From Arctic95D-9 sp035967665 (GTDB taxonomy: Bacteria > Verrucomicrobiota > Verrucomicrobiia > Verrucomicrobiales > DEV007): 64,000 nucleotides of DNA. The translations under genes and the position numbers were made by a program. This document shows positions 26,056 through 34,747 of this stretch, piece by piece. The stretch lies in contig JAYWLB010000036.1 in assembly GCA_035967665.1 (NCBI GenBank), positions 1 to 64,000 of the forward strand. Direction: 5' to 3'. Position 1 is the first letter of the stretch; the number at the start of each line of letters is the position of its first letter. Below the pieces are notes generated by a model. It was given only the letters and a program-made list of their open reading frames with translations, was not told the origin of the DNA and did not search any database.

Positions 26056-26811
26056 ATGAGTTCCCTCAAACCGGCATTCGAAGAACTGGATTACCGGAAG
26101 ACTGACATCGGAGAACTCATTTTGCGACGCAGAACGGTTCTCTCGCTCGACAATCTGGAGGTTCACGAGATCATTCTCGGAGATGCCTTTCTCATGTCGA
26201 GCATGTTCACAGTGGTGGAGGAGGCACTCTCAGAACTGGGCCTGGCACTCACAGAAAAACAGTTTCCCGGCGGCGAAAAGCTCGAAGTCGTCGTCGGCGG
26301 CCTCGGCCTCGGCTACACCGCCAAGGTCGCTCTCGTTCCCGATCGGGTCGGAACCGTCACCGTGGTTGATTATCTGAAACCGGTCATCGAGTGGCACGAA
26401 CAGGGACTCGTTCCACTCGGCCCGGAACTGAATGCCGATCCACGCTGCAGCTACCGGCACGGAAACTTTTTTGCCCTCGCTCTCGCCGGTGACGGCGAAC
26501 CATCCTTTTGCGAAGCCGAGCCGGATAAGAAATTTCACGCCGTTCTCCTCGATATCGATCACTCTCCCGAGAAGCTGCTCGCGGAAGGAAACGCGACCTT
26601 TTACACAAAGGAAGGATTGAAAAAGTTTTCAGAAAAGCTCCTCCCCGGCGGCGTCTTCGGACTCTGGTCTGACGATCCACCTGAAGAGAATTTCATGAAC
26701 GCTCTCAGCGAGGTCTTCGCGACCTGCGAATCGCACATCGTGACCTTCTACAATCCGATTCAGGAATGCGAGTCCGCCAGCACCGTGTATCTCGCGACGA
26801 CTCATCGTTAA
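26056..26811 (+). CDS. Spermidine synthase-like SAM-fold protein
   Basis: 251 aa from the ATG at 26056, 22 bp after the ThuA gene; longer upstream in-frame starts run through the ThuA gene and are rejected. LEVVVGGLGLGYTAKVAL at about residues 77-94 is the glycine-rich motif, VTVVDYLKPVIEWH supplies the acidic residue near 105, and FHAVLLDIDHSP corresponds to the active-site aspartate strand of polyamine synthases. The N-terminal gate region is short. It may be a true aminopropyltransferase or one of the many spermidine-synthase-fold methyltransferases; no SAM decarboxylase gene is nearby. Confidence 0.78.
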   Translation: MSSLKPAFEELDYRKTDIGELILRRRTVLSLDNLEVHEIILGDAFLMSSMFTVVEEALSELGLALTEKQFPGGEKLEVVVGGLGLGYTAKVALVPDRVGTVTVVDYLKPVIEWHEQGLVPLGPELNADPRCSYRHGNFFALALAGDGEPSFCEAEPDKKFHAVLLDIDHSPEKLLAEGNATFYTKEGLKKFSEKLLPGGVFGLWSDDPPEENFMNALSEVFATCESHIVTFYNPIQECESASTVYLATTHR

Positions 26812-26971
26812 GGCAGTGATCTCTTAGGCAAAGATCTCCGACAACGTTCCGGGCTGGAAAGGACGCCGTCGATGAAATGTCCATCCGACCGGGGGCGCGA
26901 CCCTCAGCTATAGCGAAAGAACGCCACGCCTACAAACGGCAGGCCTCCGTGGAAGAAATCGAAGGGATGCT

Positions 26972-27148
26972 CCTCGCTCTTTACCCGATCTGGCGGCGAT
27001 GAAGCTTAATGCGAACACCAATCGGGGTTCGAAAAAGGATTTCTATGATCTCGCCGAATTGCCGGGAACCTATTCTCTAACTGAGATGTTCGGGTTCTTT
27101 TCCGGGAAGTACGATCCAGGTGTGAACGCCACAATTCTGAAGCATTAA
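26972..27148 (+). pseudogene. Remnant of an AbiEii/DUF1814-type nucleotidyltransferase gene
   Basis: The frame reads PRSLPDLAAMKLNA, then NTNRGSKKDFYDLAELPG, then YSLTEMFGFFSGKY and ends with a TAA at 27146-27148. The AAMKLNA...RGxKKDFYDL signature is the C-terminal half of the AbiEii/AbiGii toxin-type nucleotidyltransferases (PF08843). About 59 codons remain, whereas intact proteins are over 200 aa, and no start or N-terminal nucleotidyltransferase motif is found upstream. No AbiEi antitoxin gene is present. Best read as a decayed toxin-antitoxin or phage-defence gene. Confidence 0.65.
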
Positions 27149-27169
27149 ATCCGGTTTGAGATCCTCTCA

Positions 27170-27307
27170 GGTAGGGAGAGGCGTCCCTGCCGATCCTCGC
27201 AGTCCTTTTGATCGCCCGAAATTACCACCCCGCTTCGCAACTTAGTCACAGAGTTAGAACTGCATTCTATCGGACCTCCGCGGCTCATCGGGACGATTCG
27301 CCCTACC
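27170..27307. repeat. Opposed pair of REP-like elements
   Basis: GGTAGGGAGAGGCGTCCCTG plus a short tail (27170-27196) and the reverse complement of a related unit (27282-27307, GGCTCATCGGGACGATTCGC plus a short tail) match at most positions and lie 85 bp apart in inverted orientation. They look like a pair of intergenic palindromic repeats. Confidence 0.5.
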
Positions 27308-27450
27308 CTGTCTCGTTTCAGAGCTCACACCTGAGAAAAAGCGCGCCCTTGATAGGTGAAGGTGGTGATGGGGGCATGAACCTACCTAGCGGCACCGCCC
27401 CCGGCGACGCCGGTTTCACAGCGACTTTCGAGCCATCGGAGGTGCCCCCC

Positions 27451-28386
27451 CTAAAACGCCTCGCTCAAATTGGCAGCACTTTCACGATGCGCCGCGACGG
27501 CATCCATCGTGTCTGGTGTCTTCGCTTCGACCGCCTGTTCGAGAACCAAATGCGGTAGATTCCCCTTCTCTTTCAGAGAACGAAACAGGCGACCGTAGTC
27601 GATGTCCCCTTCGACCGGGAACACTTCTGTCCAGATCCCGCCAACCGACTGCCTCAGGTGCAACTCGACGATGCGATCATGGTAATGGGAGACCACATCG
27701 AACAATGCGACCTCGGAATCGCCACACCCGCGAAAGACCCAGTGAGCATCGAGACAGAACTTCACGAAATCAGGATTCGTCGCGGTGAGCATGTGGTGGA
27801 ACTCCCTTGCTCCCAGCTCGAGTTCCACATCGTGATTGTGGTAGGCGAGTGTCAGGCCGATTTTCCCGAGCTTCTCACCGAGCCGGTCCATCGCCTCTGA
27901 TTGGATTTTCAAATGTTCATCGCTCTTTCCATTCGGTTGCCCCCAGGCAACCGGAGACGGGTTCGTGACGATGATTTTCACCCCCGCCTCAACGGCACGC
28001 TGACCGATCGCAAGAACAGACTCGATACTTTCCGCAGCGGAACCTCTTTCATGCAAGGTGCTGACCACGTATATGGAGCGCATTTCCAGCCCGTTCGATT
28101 TGAGCCGGTCGCCAAGAACATCGAACTCTTCGGGCTTGCCGATGACGGGTTCGTATCCGCTCACTCCGGTGGAGGCAATGCTTCCGAGAAGCTCGTCCGA
28201 ATGCAAAGTGACCGTCTCCCCTTTCCTTTTTGCAAAGGTCAGCCAGGGATAGGTATTGGTGGCAATATGAAGCGGCGATTCTTCTGCGCCCTCTCCCAGG
28301 ATCGGGAGAGTGAGCGAGGCAGAGGCGACCGCTGTTGTCACGAGCGCCCGTCGGGTGAGAGAATTTTCAGAAGGGTCCGTGTTCAT
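27451..28386 (-). CDS. Tat-exported TIM-barrel sugar isomerase/epimerase-like protein
   Basis: 311 aa. The N-terminus has a twin-arginine leader (LTRRALVTTAVASASLTLP). The mature part follows the AP-endonuclease-2 TIM-barrel plan: YPWLTFAKRKGE, GVSGYEPVIGKPEEFD, IIVTNPSPVAWGQ, TLAYHNHDVELE with a metal-type histidine and glutamate, FCLDAHWVFRGC, IVELHLRQS and LVLEQAVEA. These proteins bind a divalent metal and isomerise or epimerise sugars or keto-sugars. It starts 4 bp after the PVC dehydrogenase stop, so the pair is one operon and the isomerase probably acts on the dehydrogenase product in the periplasm. Confidence 0.87.
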   Translation of the reverse strand: MNTDPSENSLTRRALVTTAVASASLTLPILGEGAEESPLHIATNTYPWLTFAKRKGETVTLHSDELLGSIASTGVSGYEPVIGKPEEFDVLGDRLKSNGLEMRSIYVVSTLHERGSAAESIESVLAIGQRAVEAGVKIIVTNPSPVAWGQPNGKSDEHLKIQSEAMDRLGEKLGKIGLTLAYHNHDVELELGAREFHHMLTATNPDFVKFCLDAHWVFRGCGDSEVALFDVVSHYHDRIVELHLRQSVGGIWTEVFPVEGDIDYGRLFRSLKEKGNLPHLVLEQAVEAKTPDTMDAVAAHRESAANLSEAF

Positions 28387-28390
28387 AAAA

Positions 28391-31300
28391 TTACGGCAGA
28401 GGCACCTGGGTGGGGTTCATGAGGTAACCAACGAGATCTCTGACCTGCTCATCAGTAAACGCCTGAATGAGACCATCCGGCATCATCGATACCTCACTCA
28501 CTTCCGACTTCGCAATCTCTGCCCTCGAAAGCGTTGTCAGTTCGTTTGCCTGTCGAAGCGAAACGGTTCGCTCGTTCTCTTCCGCCACCACACCGGTGAG
28601 GACACGGCCGTCTTTCATTGTCACAATCGACATCCGGTAATCGGGGCTGACTTCTGAACCGGGATCGAAAATATTAACGAGGAGGTAGCCGAGATCGGAA
28701 CGATTCGAACCCGTCAGGTCCGGCCCGATCACTCCGCCCTGCCCATACATGACATGGCAGGCCCCGCAGATTCCGGAAAAGAGAAGACGCCCCCGGCTCA
28801 GATCCGCCTGCGCGAGGGTTTCCGCCGAGAGCTTCTTCGTCCACTCCCCGATTAACTTCTGTTTCGCCTCGTCAGACGCCCTGACATTGCCCCACACAGA
28901 CGAGAGTTTATCAGACAGCATTTCATCATTGAAGGCCAGAATCTGCCGGGCTTGAAAAGCGGAGAGTTCCGTTCGAGCTATCTTCCCCCCGGCGATTTCA
29001 TCAAGCAGTGCAGATGCCCACGCCGGTCGTGCAATCAGAGTCTCAATCACCGATGCACGATCATGAGGAGAAAAGCGACTGTAGCGCTTCGCGAGAGACC
29101 TGCCCAGTTTGGGATCGTCAAAGAGAACCAGTCCTTTCACGGCAGTGGCATTCAGGATTCGCTCATCGAGGAGTGACTCACAAATCTCGCGCAGGTCGTC
29201 GGGCTTATTTTCGATCAAGGTCAAAAGGGCTGCCTTGCGGGTCGCAATCTCCGCCTCTTTGTCCATCGCGACCTCTTTGATCTCATCGAGAGCGCGACCG
29301 TCTCCGAAGATGACATTCAGTTCGCGAGTCAAAGTAACAAGCTCTTCCTCTCCCTGTGAGGTTCGCTTCGCAAGCGCGGCCCAGCTGTCCGGAGCCGGGG
29401 CTTTCCGCCATCCCTGAAGCCCGTCACTGACGCCCTCGAGAATGGAAAGCTGCCTTGGTGATTCCATCAACTGCGCCTTCGTGAGCAGGACATCGAGCGG
29501 GGCTCCGTTTTTCTCGATCTGCTCAGAGAGACTTCGTGAGATCCACCTGAGAAGGTCCTGCCACTGAGTTGCCCCGGCAATTTCCACGAGGGCCGCCGGA
29601 TCATGATTCACCAGAGGGCTGATTCCATACCACACCATTTCCGGCAGATTGTGATCATCCGCATCCTCAGCCCTCCCTGCGAGACCTACCCCCAACCCGG
29701 CTCGCTGAGGATAGGGAAGACGCTGAAGCGCCGAGGCAAGAGTGAGTCGAACCAGCCCCGAGGAATCGTTCTCTGCGAGACTGACAAAGGTGTTAAAGAT
29801 ATCCCACGGCAATGGCTCCGGAAAGTTCGCCTCTACCGGACCGACAATGGAATCGATCGGCTGCTCATCAACGAGAAGCGATATACAAGCCGCACGGATG
29901 TGCTCATTCGGATCGTCGAGAAGCTCTTTCCATTCGTGAATCGCCCCGCCATTGGCCGCAAAGAGACGCAAAGCACGGAGGCGAACTTCGACCGATTCCG
30001 CAGACCCCATGAAGATCGACTGCAGCGTGGTGCGGTCATCCTCATACAGTTCAGCATCCGAAAAACGCGCCCAGACCTGACGATGGTACCAGGGGTCGTC
30101 ACCATAAACGCCCTTGAGCGTCTCCGAAGAGAACACATCGAGCCCCGCCGTATTCGGCGTCGTCCCTTCGCCATACTGGATCCGGTAAATACGCCCGCTC
30201 GTCCGGTGGACGCCGGTATGATCATGACATTCCCCCGTATCACTCCAGTCGAGAAGATAAACCGCGCCATCCGGACCGGGCTGAATATCGATCCCCCGAA
30301 ACCATTCGTCTCCCATTAGAAACACATCCGGTTCGTGGCGTCCCACGTAGCCGCTCCCCTCACGGTCAAGTCGCTCCACATTCGTGCGGCGCCCGTGCAT
30401 GTTCAGCGTGAAAAGCCTGTCATGAAATCGTTCCGGCCACTCCTTTCCCTGATAAATCATCATCCCGACATGTGCGTGCCCACCCCCGAATTCGTTCGCA
30501 GCCCCGTCGCGGGACTCCGACCATTTCCCGCCTCTGTCGTAGTGATAGTGATCGGCATGAGTATCGATCCGGTCGTAGACGAGAGGATTGGGATCCGCTC
30601 CGAAGCTCTCCGTAAAATGGGCCCCGTGGATGCCATGCCAAAGATGCCCGTTCACCGTGTTGATGAAAAAAAGCTGACCATTCCTATCCCAGTCGTGCCC
30701 CCAGGGATTGGTCGTCCCGTGGTTCAATGCCTCGAACACCTTCCGCTCCGGGTGGTAACGCCAGATCCCTCCCTTTGTGGGAATGCGATCTTCCGCCGCC
30801 GTTCCCGGCGCTCCGACCTGCCCCGGGCAGGAATGACCGGTCCGCCCATAGAGCCATCCGTCAGGCCCCCAGCGGAGACCATTGGCAAAGTTGTGGTAAC
30901 TGCTTTCAGCCACTGTGAATCCATCGAGGACGACCTCAGGCTCGCCATCGGGGATGTCATCTTCATTGCGATCGGGAACAAAGAGCAACTGCGGAGGACA
31001 CATCAACCAAACCCCGCCGCGCCCCAGTTCAACACTGGTGAGCCGCTGAACATCATCGAGGAAAACTTTCCGCTGATCGGACTTCCCGTCGCCATCTGAA
31101 TCAGCAAGGATAATGACCCTGTCATTGAGCGTCAGTTCAAAGCGGATCTCCCGCTCCGCATACGTGTAATTCTCTGCGACCCACATCCGCCCGCGACGAT
31201 CCCACGCCATCGCAACGGGATTCTGCACTTCCGGCTCAGAGGCAAACAACTCAACGTTGAACCCATCAGGAAGGGACCACATCCCGAGAGCATCCTCAGC

Positions 31301-31414
31301 CGAAGGAGGAGCCGCTGTTTTGTCAGGCTCACTATTGAACGGCTCCGGAAACTCAGCTGCGAGGAGAGGCAGGATAATTGCGGTAGAAAGAAAAATGACA
31401 CCAGCTTTTTTCAT
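28391..31414 (-). CDS. PVC-type membrane-bound dehydrogenase with HEAT repeats and c-type heme domain
   Basis: 1007 aa with a signal peptide (AGVIFLSTAIILPLLAAEFP). It shares the plan of the protein at 10092-12917: PVAMAWDRRGRMWVAENYTYAERE, NGLRWGPDGWLYGRTGHSC, TNPWGHDWDRNGQLFFINTV, a histidine cluster HADHYHYDRGGKW, a HEAT-like helical middle, and a C-terminal c-heme site CGACHVMYGQGG with IGPDLTGSNR. The two are clear paralogues but diverge throughout. Predicted periplasmic sugar or alcohol oxidation with electron transfer to cytochromes. Upstream partner of the Tat-exported isomerase. Confidence 0.92.
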   Translation of the reverse strand: MKKAGVIFLSTAIILPLLAAEFPEPFNSEPDKTAAPPSAEDALGMWSLPDGFNVELFASEPEVQNPVAMAWDRRGRMWVAENYTYAEREIRFELTLNDRVIILADSDGDGKSDQRKVFLDDVQRLTSVELGRGGVWLMCPPQLLFVPDRNEDDIPDGEPEVVLDGFTVAESSYHNFANGLRWGPDGWLYGRTGHSCPGQVGAPGTAAEDRIPTKGGIWRYHPERKVFEALNHGTTNPWGHDWDRNGQLFFINTVNGHLWHGIHGAHFTESFGADPNPLVYDRIDTHADHYHYDRGGKWSESRDGAANEFGGGHAHVGMMIYQGKEWPERFHDRLFTLNMHGRRTNVERLDREGSGYVGRHEPDVFLMGDEWFRGIDIQPGPDGAVYLLDWSDTGECHDHTGVHRTSGRIYRIQYGEGTTPNTAGLDVFSSETLKGVYGDDPWYHRQVWARFSDAELYEDDRTTLQSIFMGSAESVEVRLRALRLFAANGGAIHEWKELLDDPNEHIRAACISLLVDEQPIDSIVGPVEANFPEPLPWDIFNTFVSLAENDSSGLVRLTLASALQRLPYPQRAGLGVGLAGRAEDADDHNLPEMVWYGISPLVNHDPAALVEIAGATQWQDLLRWISRSLSEQIEKNGAPLDVLLTKAQLMESPRQLSILEGVSDGLQGWRKAPAPDSWAALAKRTSQGEEELVTLTRELNVIFGDGRALDEIKEVAMDKEAEIATRKAALLTLIENKPDDLREICESLLDERILNATAVKGLVLFDDPKLGRSLAKRYSRFSPHDRASVIETLIARPAWASALLDEIAGGKIARTELSAFQARQILAFNDEMLSDKLSSVWGNVRASDEAKQKLIGEWTKKLSAETLAQADLSRGRLLFSGICGACHVMYGQGGVIGPDLTGSNRSDLGYLLVNIFDPGSEVSPDYRMSIVTMKDGRVLTGVVAEENERTVSLRQANELTTLSRAEIAKSEVSEVSMMPDGLIQAFTDEQVRDLVGYLMNPTQVPLP

Positions 31415-31490
31415 ATCGTAAGAAACAACAAAGCAGGTTAACCTCGTTTTGCGACCCCGGTTCGATCGGATTCACTCACAGATACCCGCC

Positions 31491-32354
31491 ATGGACGAAT
31501 TTCTCTACAACGTTGATTGGGTTCTCCCTTTTCGAAACCCTTCCATCACCCCGGTGATGAAAGCAATCACGGCGCTGGGTTACACCTGGTTTTTCTTCCT
31601 CGTTTTACCACTGCTTTACTGGATCTGGAACAAGAATGCCGCGACACGGGTCATGACCGCTCTCATTTTCTCCGGCCTCATCACTTTCTTTCTCAAAGAT
31701 CTCTTCGAGGATCCCCGCCCGCCTAAGTCTCTTTGGCTCGCAGGGGAATCGCCGACCTCATATGGCCTACCCAGTGGCCACACTCTCATGGCGATAGTAT
31801 TCTGGTTCACCCTCGCTCTGGAGTTCAAAGTTCAGTGGTTCACCCGGGTCTCATTTCTACTCGTTCTCCTGATCCCGATCAGCCGGCTCTACCTCGGCGT
31901 TCACGACCTCGAGGACATTCTCGGCGGAGCCGTCGCCGGAGTGTTCACGCTCATTCTCTTTCGCTTTGTGCTTCGCGCTGAGAGTCTCAGGGGCCTCACC
32001 CAAACGGCGATTTTACTCACTGTCATTGCCGCCATCGTTCTCGCACTATGGCCGGCGGCAGCGCCCCCCGGAAAAAGCATCATCATGATAGGCCTCTTCG
32101 CGGGTTGGATGTCCGGCTATCTCCTCGATTTCAGCGCTCCCTTTTTCAAACCCGCAAAACGGTGGATGAAACTCCCCATTGCCGTAGCGGGTCTCTTCCT
32201 CCTTGGCCTCGTCGTCTGGCTCTTAAGAAAATATCTGCTCGAACTTCACCTCTCCCCTCTTGTCTCGGAGATCATCGCAGGAATCGTGATCGGGTTCACG
32301 ATCACAGCTCTGTTCCCGTTCCTTTGCAGTCGTCTCCGCTCGATGCGGGCTTAA
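31491..32354 (+). CDS. PAP2-family membrane phosphatase
   Basis: 287 aa from the ATG at 31491; an upstream in-frame start is less likely. The three PAP2 motifs are complete: KDLFEDPRP (69-77), PSGH (94-97) and SRLYLGVHDLED (131-142). At least six transmembrane helices follow the expected order, with an extra membrane region at the C-terminus. PAP2 enzymes dephosphorylate phosphatidate, undecaprenyl diphosphate or related lipids on the outer face of the membrane. Its last 53 bp overlap the 3' end of the convergent sterol-desaturase-like gene. Confidence 0.9.
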   Translation: MDEFLYNVDWVLPFRNPSITPVMKAITALGYTWFFFLVLPLLYWIWNKNAATRVMTALIFSGLITFFLKDLFEDPRPPKSLWLAGESPTSYGLPSGHTLMAIVFWFTLALEFKVQWFTRVSFLLVLLIPISRLYLGVHDLEDILGGAVAGVFTLILFRFVLRAESLRGLTQTAILLTVIAAIVLALWPAAAPPGKSIIMIGLFAGWMSGYLLDFSAPFFKPAKRWMKLPIAVAGLFLLGLVVWLLRKYLLELHLSPLVSEIIAGIVIGFTITALFPFLCSRLRSMRA

Positions 32355-33156
32355 CGTTCCTGAACGGTATTTTAAGCATCCCGAAGAATTGCGCGTCTTC
32401 CGGAGCGCGAAACTCTTTCAGCCCCAACTCTATCAATTCGAAGTCCTCCCGCATCCGGTAGGTACCGAAGATTCGATCCCAGAACGAAAAGAACGAAGTG
32501 TAATTGGAATTCGTTTCTTTGACATAATCGGAGTGATGGATTTTGTGCATCACGGGAGAAGTGAAGACGGCACGGAACCCCTTCTCAAGAGGGTCCGGAA
32601 GCCGGATATTCGCATGATGAAACTGCACCACCGGAAACATCAGCAACTCGTAGAATGCCAACATCCAGAGGTCCGCTCCGAGGAGAAATATAAGAGGCAC
32701 ACGGAGAACCGACGACATCACAATTTCGCCGAAGTGAAACCGGTTCGCGGTCGTCACATCCATCTCCGCGTCTGAATGATGGACCCGGTGAAAGCGCCAG
32801 AGAAACGGGATCGTATGATTAAAGCGGTGCCACCAGTATGTGAAAACGTCGAAGACGAGGACCGCGGCAAGCCCCTCAATCCACGGAGGAAGCGACGTCC
32901 ACCTCAGAATCCCGAAATTGGCGTCGAGCGACCACTTCGCAGCGGCCTCCCATGCAGTAACAAAAAGAACCCCGATGACAATCGCGTTGATGATCCCGAA
33001 CCCGATATTGATTACCCCGTGACGCACTCTTTTTCCGGGACGCCTCACAAAATAGCGGAAGCAGGGGCCGACTGTCTCCCAGACGATCAGAGAGATCAGT
33101 ATCAATGCCGGAATCAGGTTCGAATAGCTGTCAACAAAGGCATCAGGATCAGGCAT
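32302..33156 (-). CDS. Sterol desaturase/fatty acid hydroxylase-family protein
   Basis: 284 aa from the ATG at 33156; a GTG at 33195 would add 13 residues. Histidine clusters HRFNH (110-114), HRVHHS (123-128) and HKIHHSD near 210 are the di-iron ligands of this family, placed between several transmembrane helices (LIPALILISLIVW and others). Members hydroxylate or desaturate lipids using di-iron and oxygen, so an aerobic lifestyle is implied. Its neighbour is a PAP2 phosphatase with a 53-bp convergent 3' overlap, a possible membrane-lipid link. Confidence 0.87.
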   Translation of the reverse strand: MPDPDAFVDSYSNLIPALILISLIVWETVGPCFRYFVRRPGKRVRHGVINIGFGIINAIVIGVLFVTAWEAAAKWSLDANFGILRWTSLPPWIEGLAAVLVFDVFTYWWHRFNHTIPFLWRFHRVHHSDAEMDVTTANRFHFGEIVMSSVLRVPLIFLLGADLWMLAFYELLMFPVVQFHHANIRLPDPLEKGFRAVFTSPVMHKIHHSDYVKETNSNYTSFFSFWDRIFGTYRMREDFELIELGLKEFRAPEDAQFFGMLKIPFRNVKPASSGDDCKGTGTEL

Positions 33157-33240
33157 CGCGACATCGTCACACAAATGACGCAGGAAGGCAACCACGGGAA
33201 ATGCCCGGGAATCAGCTCTCCTGCGGCGAAGATACTTCCT

Positions 33241-34737
33241 CTATTTCCCCCTCGCGATTGCTTCGGGATAAGAGCTCAAAATTTTCGTCAACTCAGCAAC
33301 GATCCCGGGATTGTCCGCCGCTAAATTCCTCCTTTCGAGTGGATCGGTCTCGTAGTCGAACAGCTCAATCTCCGCCGTGTCCCGCGAATCACCCGGTCGC
33401 TTCCATTCCACGTAACGGTAGCGGCTCGTCCGGATCGCCCGCCCCAGCTTTCCTTTCGGGAAAACGTGGAAAGCGTGGTCACGAACACGGGCATCCGGAT
33501 CACGCAAAACCGAAACAAGGCTGAGGCCATCGATCGGCTGAGGCCCGGTCGGAGCCGGAAGCCCCGCCAATTCTGCAAGTGTTGGATAAACATCGACACT
33601 CTCTGCAAGCTGCCCCGTGACCGAACCCGGCTCCGTCACTCCTGGAGCAACAAAGATCAACGGGATGCGATTCGCCTCTTCGTAGTTGGTGTGCTTCGTC
33701 CAGATGCCGAGATCGCCCAGATGAAATCCGTGATCCCCCCACAACACCACAATGGTGTTCTCCGCGAGGCCAAGCTCATCGAGCGAATCCATCACCTTTC
33801 CAATCTGAGCATCGACATAACTCGTACTCGCGTAATATCCGTGAATGAGCTGACGCTTCACCTCATCAGAAATCGCAGCCGGATTGCCTTTGTCCGGAAC
33901 CGGAAAATAATTCCGGATCTCGCCGCCCCGCTTCCCCGCCACTTTCGGGGAGCCCTCCGGCAGTTCTTCATTCTCCGGCATCGGCAATGACTCAGGATCG
34001 TAGAGATCCCAGTATCGCTTCGGAGCGGAAAAGGGCAGATGAGGCCGGGCAAATCCTGCCACAATAAAAAAAGGTGTCCCGTCCTTCTCCCTGCGCTCTT
34101 TCGCAGCGGCGAGGCGCTTCTGCGTTTCCGCGGCAACACGACCATCGGCGTAGGCGTCATCTTCCACCTCGGGCGACTCGAAAGCAGCACCTCTCGGCAG
34201 CGAATTGATCGAACCCAATTTCTGATTCGTAAAGAAGGCTTCCTCACGCGTAAGCTGCCCACCCTGAGTGCTCGCGGGATCGAGATACTCAATCACCTTC
34301 TCCTTGAAGTGCGGCACGCTGAAAGATTCCGGATCACCGTTGTTACCGTGGCCCACGTGAAAGACCTTTCCCAGCGATTCGGTCCGGTAACCACCGTGTT
34401 TCTCAAAAAACTGAGGAAGCGTCACCGCATCCGGAATCGCCTCACGCAGCTCACTGCCAAGACCATAAAGCCCCGTCGAAGTCGAATGGGCTCCCAACAT
34501 GAGCGTGAAACGCGACGGGGCACAAACCGCCTGATTGCAGTAGGCGGCATCGAACCGCATACCTCTCGCCGCGAGGGCATCCAGATTCGGAGTCTTCGCC
34601 GTGGTATCGCCATAGGCTCCTATCGCCGGCTTCAAATCATCGACTAACAGTAGTAGAATATTTGGATGATTTATTTCGTCAGCTTGAGCCTGAAACCCGA
34701 GGGAGAACAAAAAGACGGCAGAAAGAATCTTTTTCAT
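33241..34737 (-). CDS. Secreted sulfatase (iduronate-2-sulfatase-like)
   Basis: 498 aa from the ATG at 34737, which opens a signal peptide (MKKILSAVFLFSLGFQAQA); the longer upstream frame runs into the transporter gene and is rejected. NILLLLVDDLKPAIGAYGD supplies the first metal ligands and AVCAPSRFTLMLG holds the canonical CAPSR signature (Cys72). The L-V-D-D-L-K-P opening and the YGDHGFHLGD segment fit the iduronate-2-sulfatase-like group. It follows the symporter by 10 bp at the end of the galK-galM-symporter operon, so its product probably yields a galactose-type sugar for that system. Confidence 0.93.
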   Translation of the reverse strand: MKKILSAVFLFSLGFQAQADEINHPNILLLLVDDLKPAIGAYGDTTAKTPNLDALAARGMRFDAAYCNQAVCAPSRFTLMLGAHSTSTGLYGLGSELREAIPDAVTLPQFFEKHGGYRTESLGKVFHVGHGNNGDPESFSVPHFKEKVIEYLDPASTQGGQLTREEAFFTNQKLGSINSLPRGAAFESPEVEDDAYADGRVAAETQKRLAAAKERREKDGTPFFIVAGFARPHLPFSAPKRYWDLYDPESLPMPENEELPEGSPKVAGKRGGEIRNYFPVPDKGNPAAISDEVKRQLIHGYYASTSYVDAQIGKVMDSLDELGLAENTIVVLWGDHGFHLGDLGIWTKHTNYEEANRIPLIFVAPGVTEPGSVTGQLAESVDVYPTLAELAGLPAPTGPQPIDGLSLVSVLRDPDARVRDHAFHVFPKGKLGRAIRTSRYRYVEWKRPGDSRDTAEIELFDYETDPLERRNLAADNPGIVAELTKILSSYPEAIARGK

Positions 34738-34747
34738 AAGCAAGCAC

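Larger units (their letters stand above)
26812..27450. other. Gene-poor scar region
   Basis: About 640 bp without an intact gene. It holds the AbiEii-type remnant (26972-27148), an opposed pair of REP-like repeats (27170-27196 and 27282-27307), and otherwise only short frames. One 41-codon frame at 26877-27002 (plus strand) has no recognisable content. The mixture of a broken toxin-type gene and repeats suggests a decayed insertion. Confidence 0.65.

Noticed and set aside
25777..26811. A longer version of the spermidine-synthase-like gene starting at 25777
   Set aside because: The extra N-terminus runs through the ThuA gene in another frame; the ATG at 26056 begins the real protein just after the ThuA stop.
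26877..27002. A 41-codon open frame in the scar region
   Set aside because: No recognisable content, no ribosome-binding context, and it overlaps the clearer AbiEii remnant in another frame.
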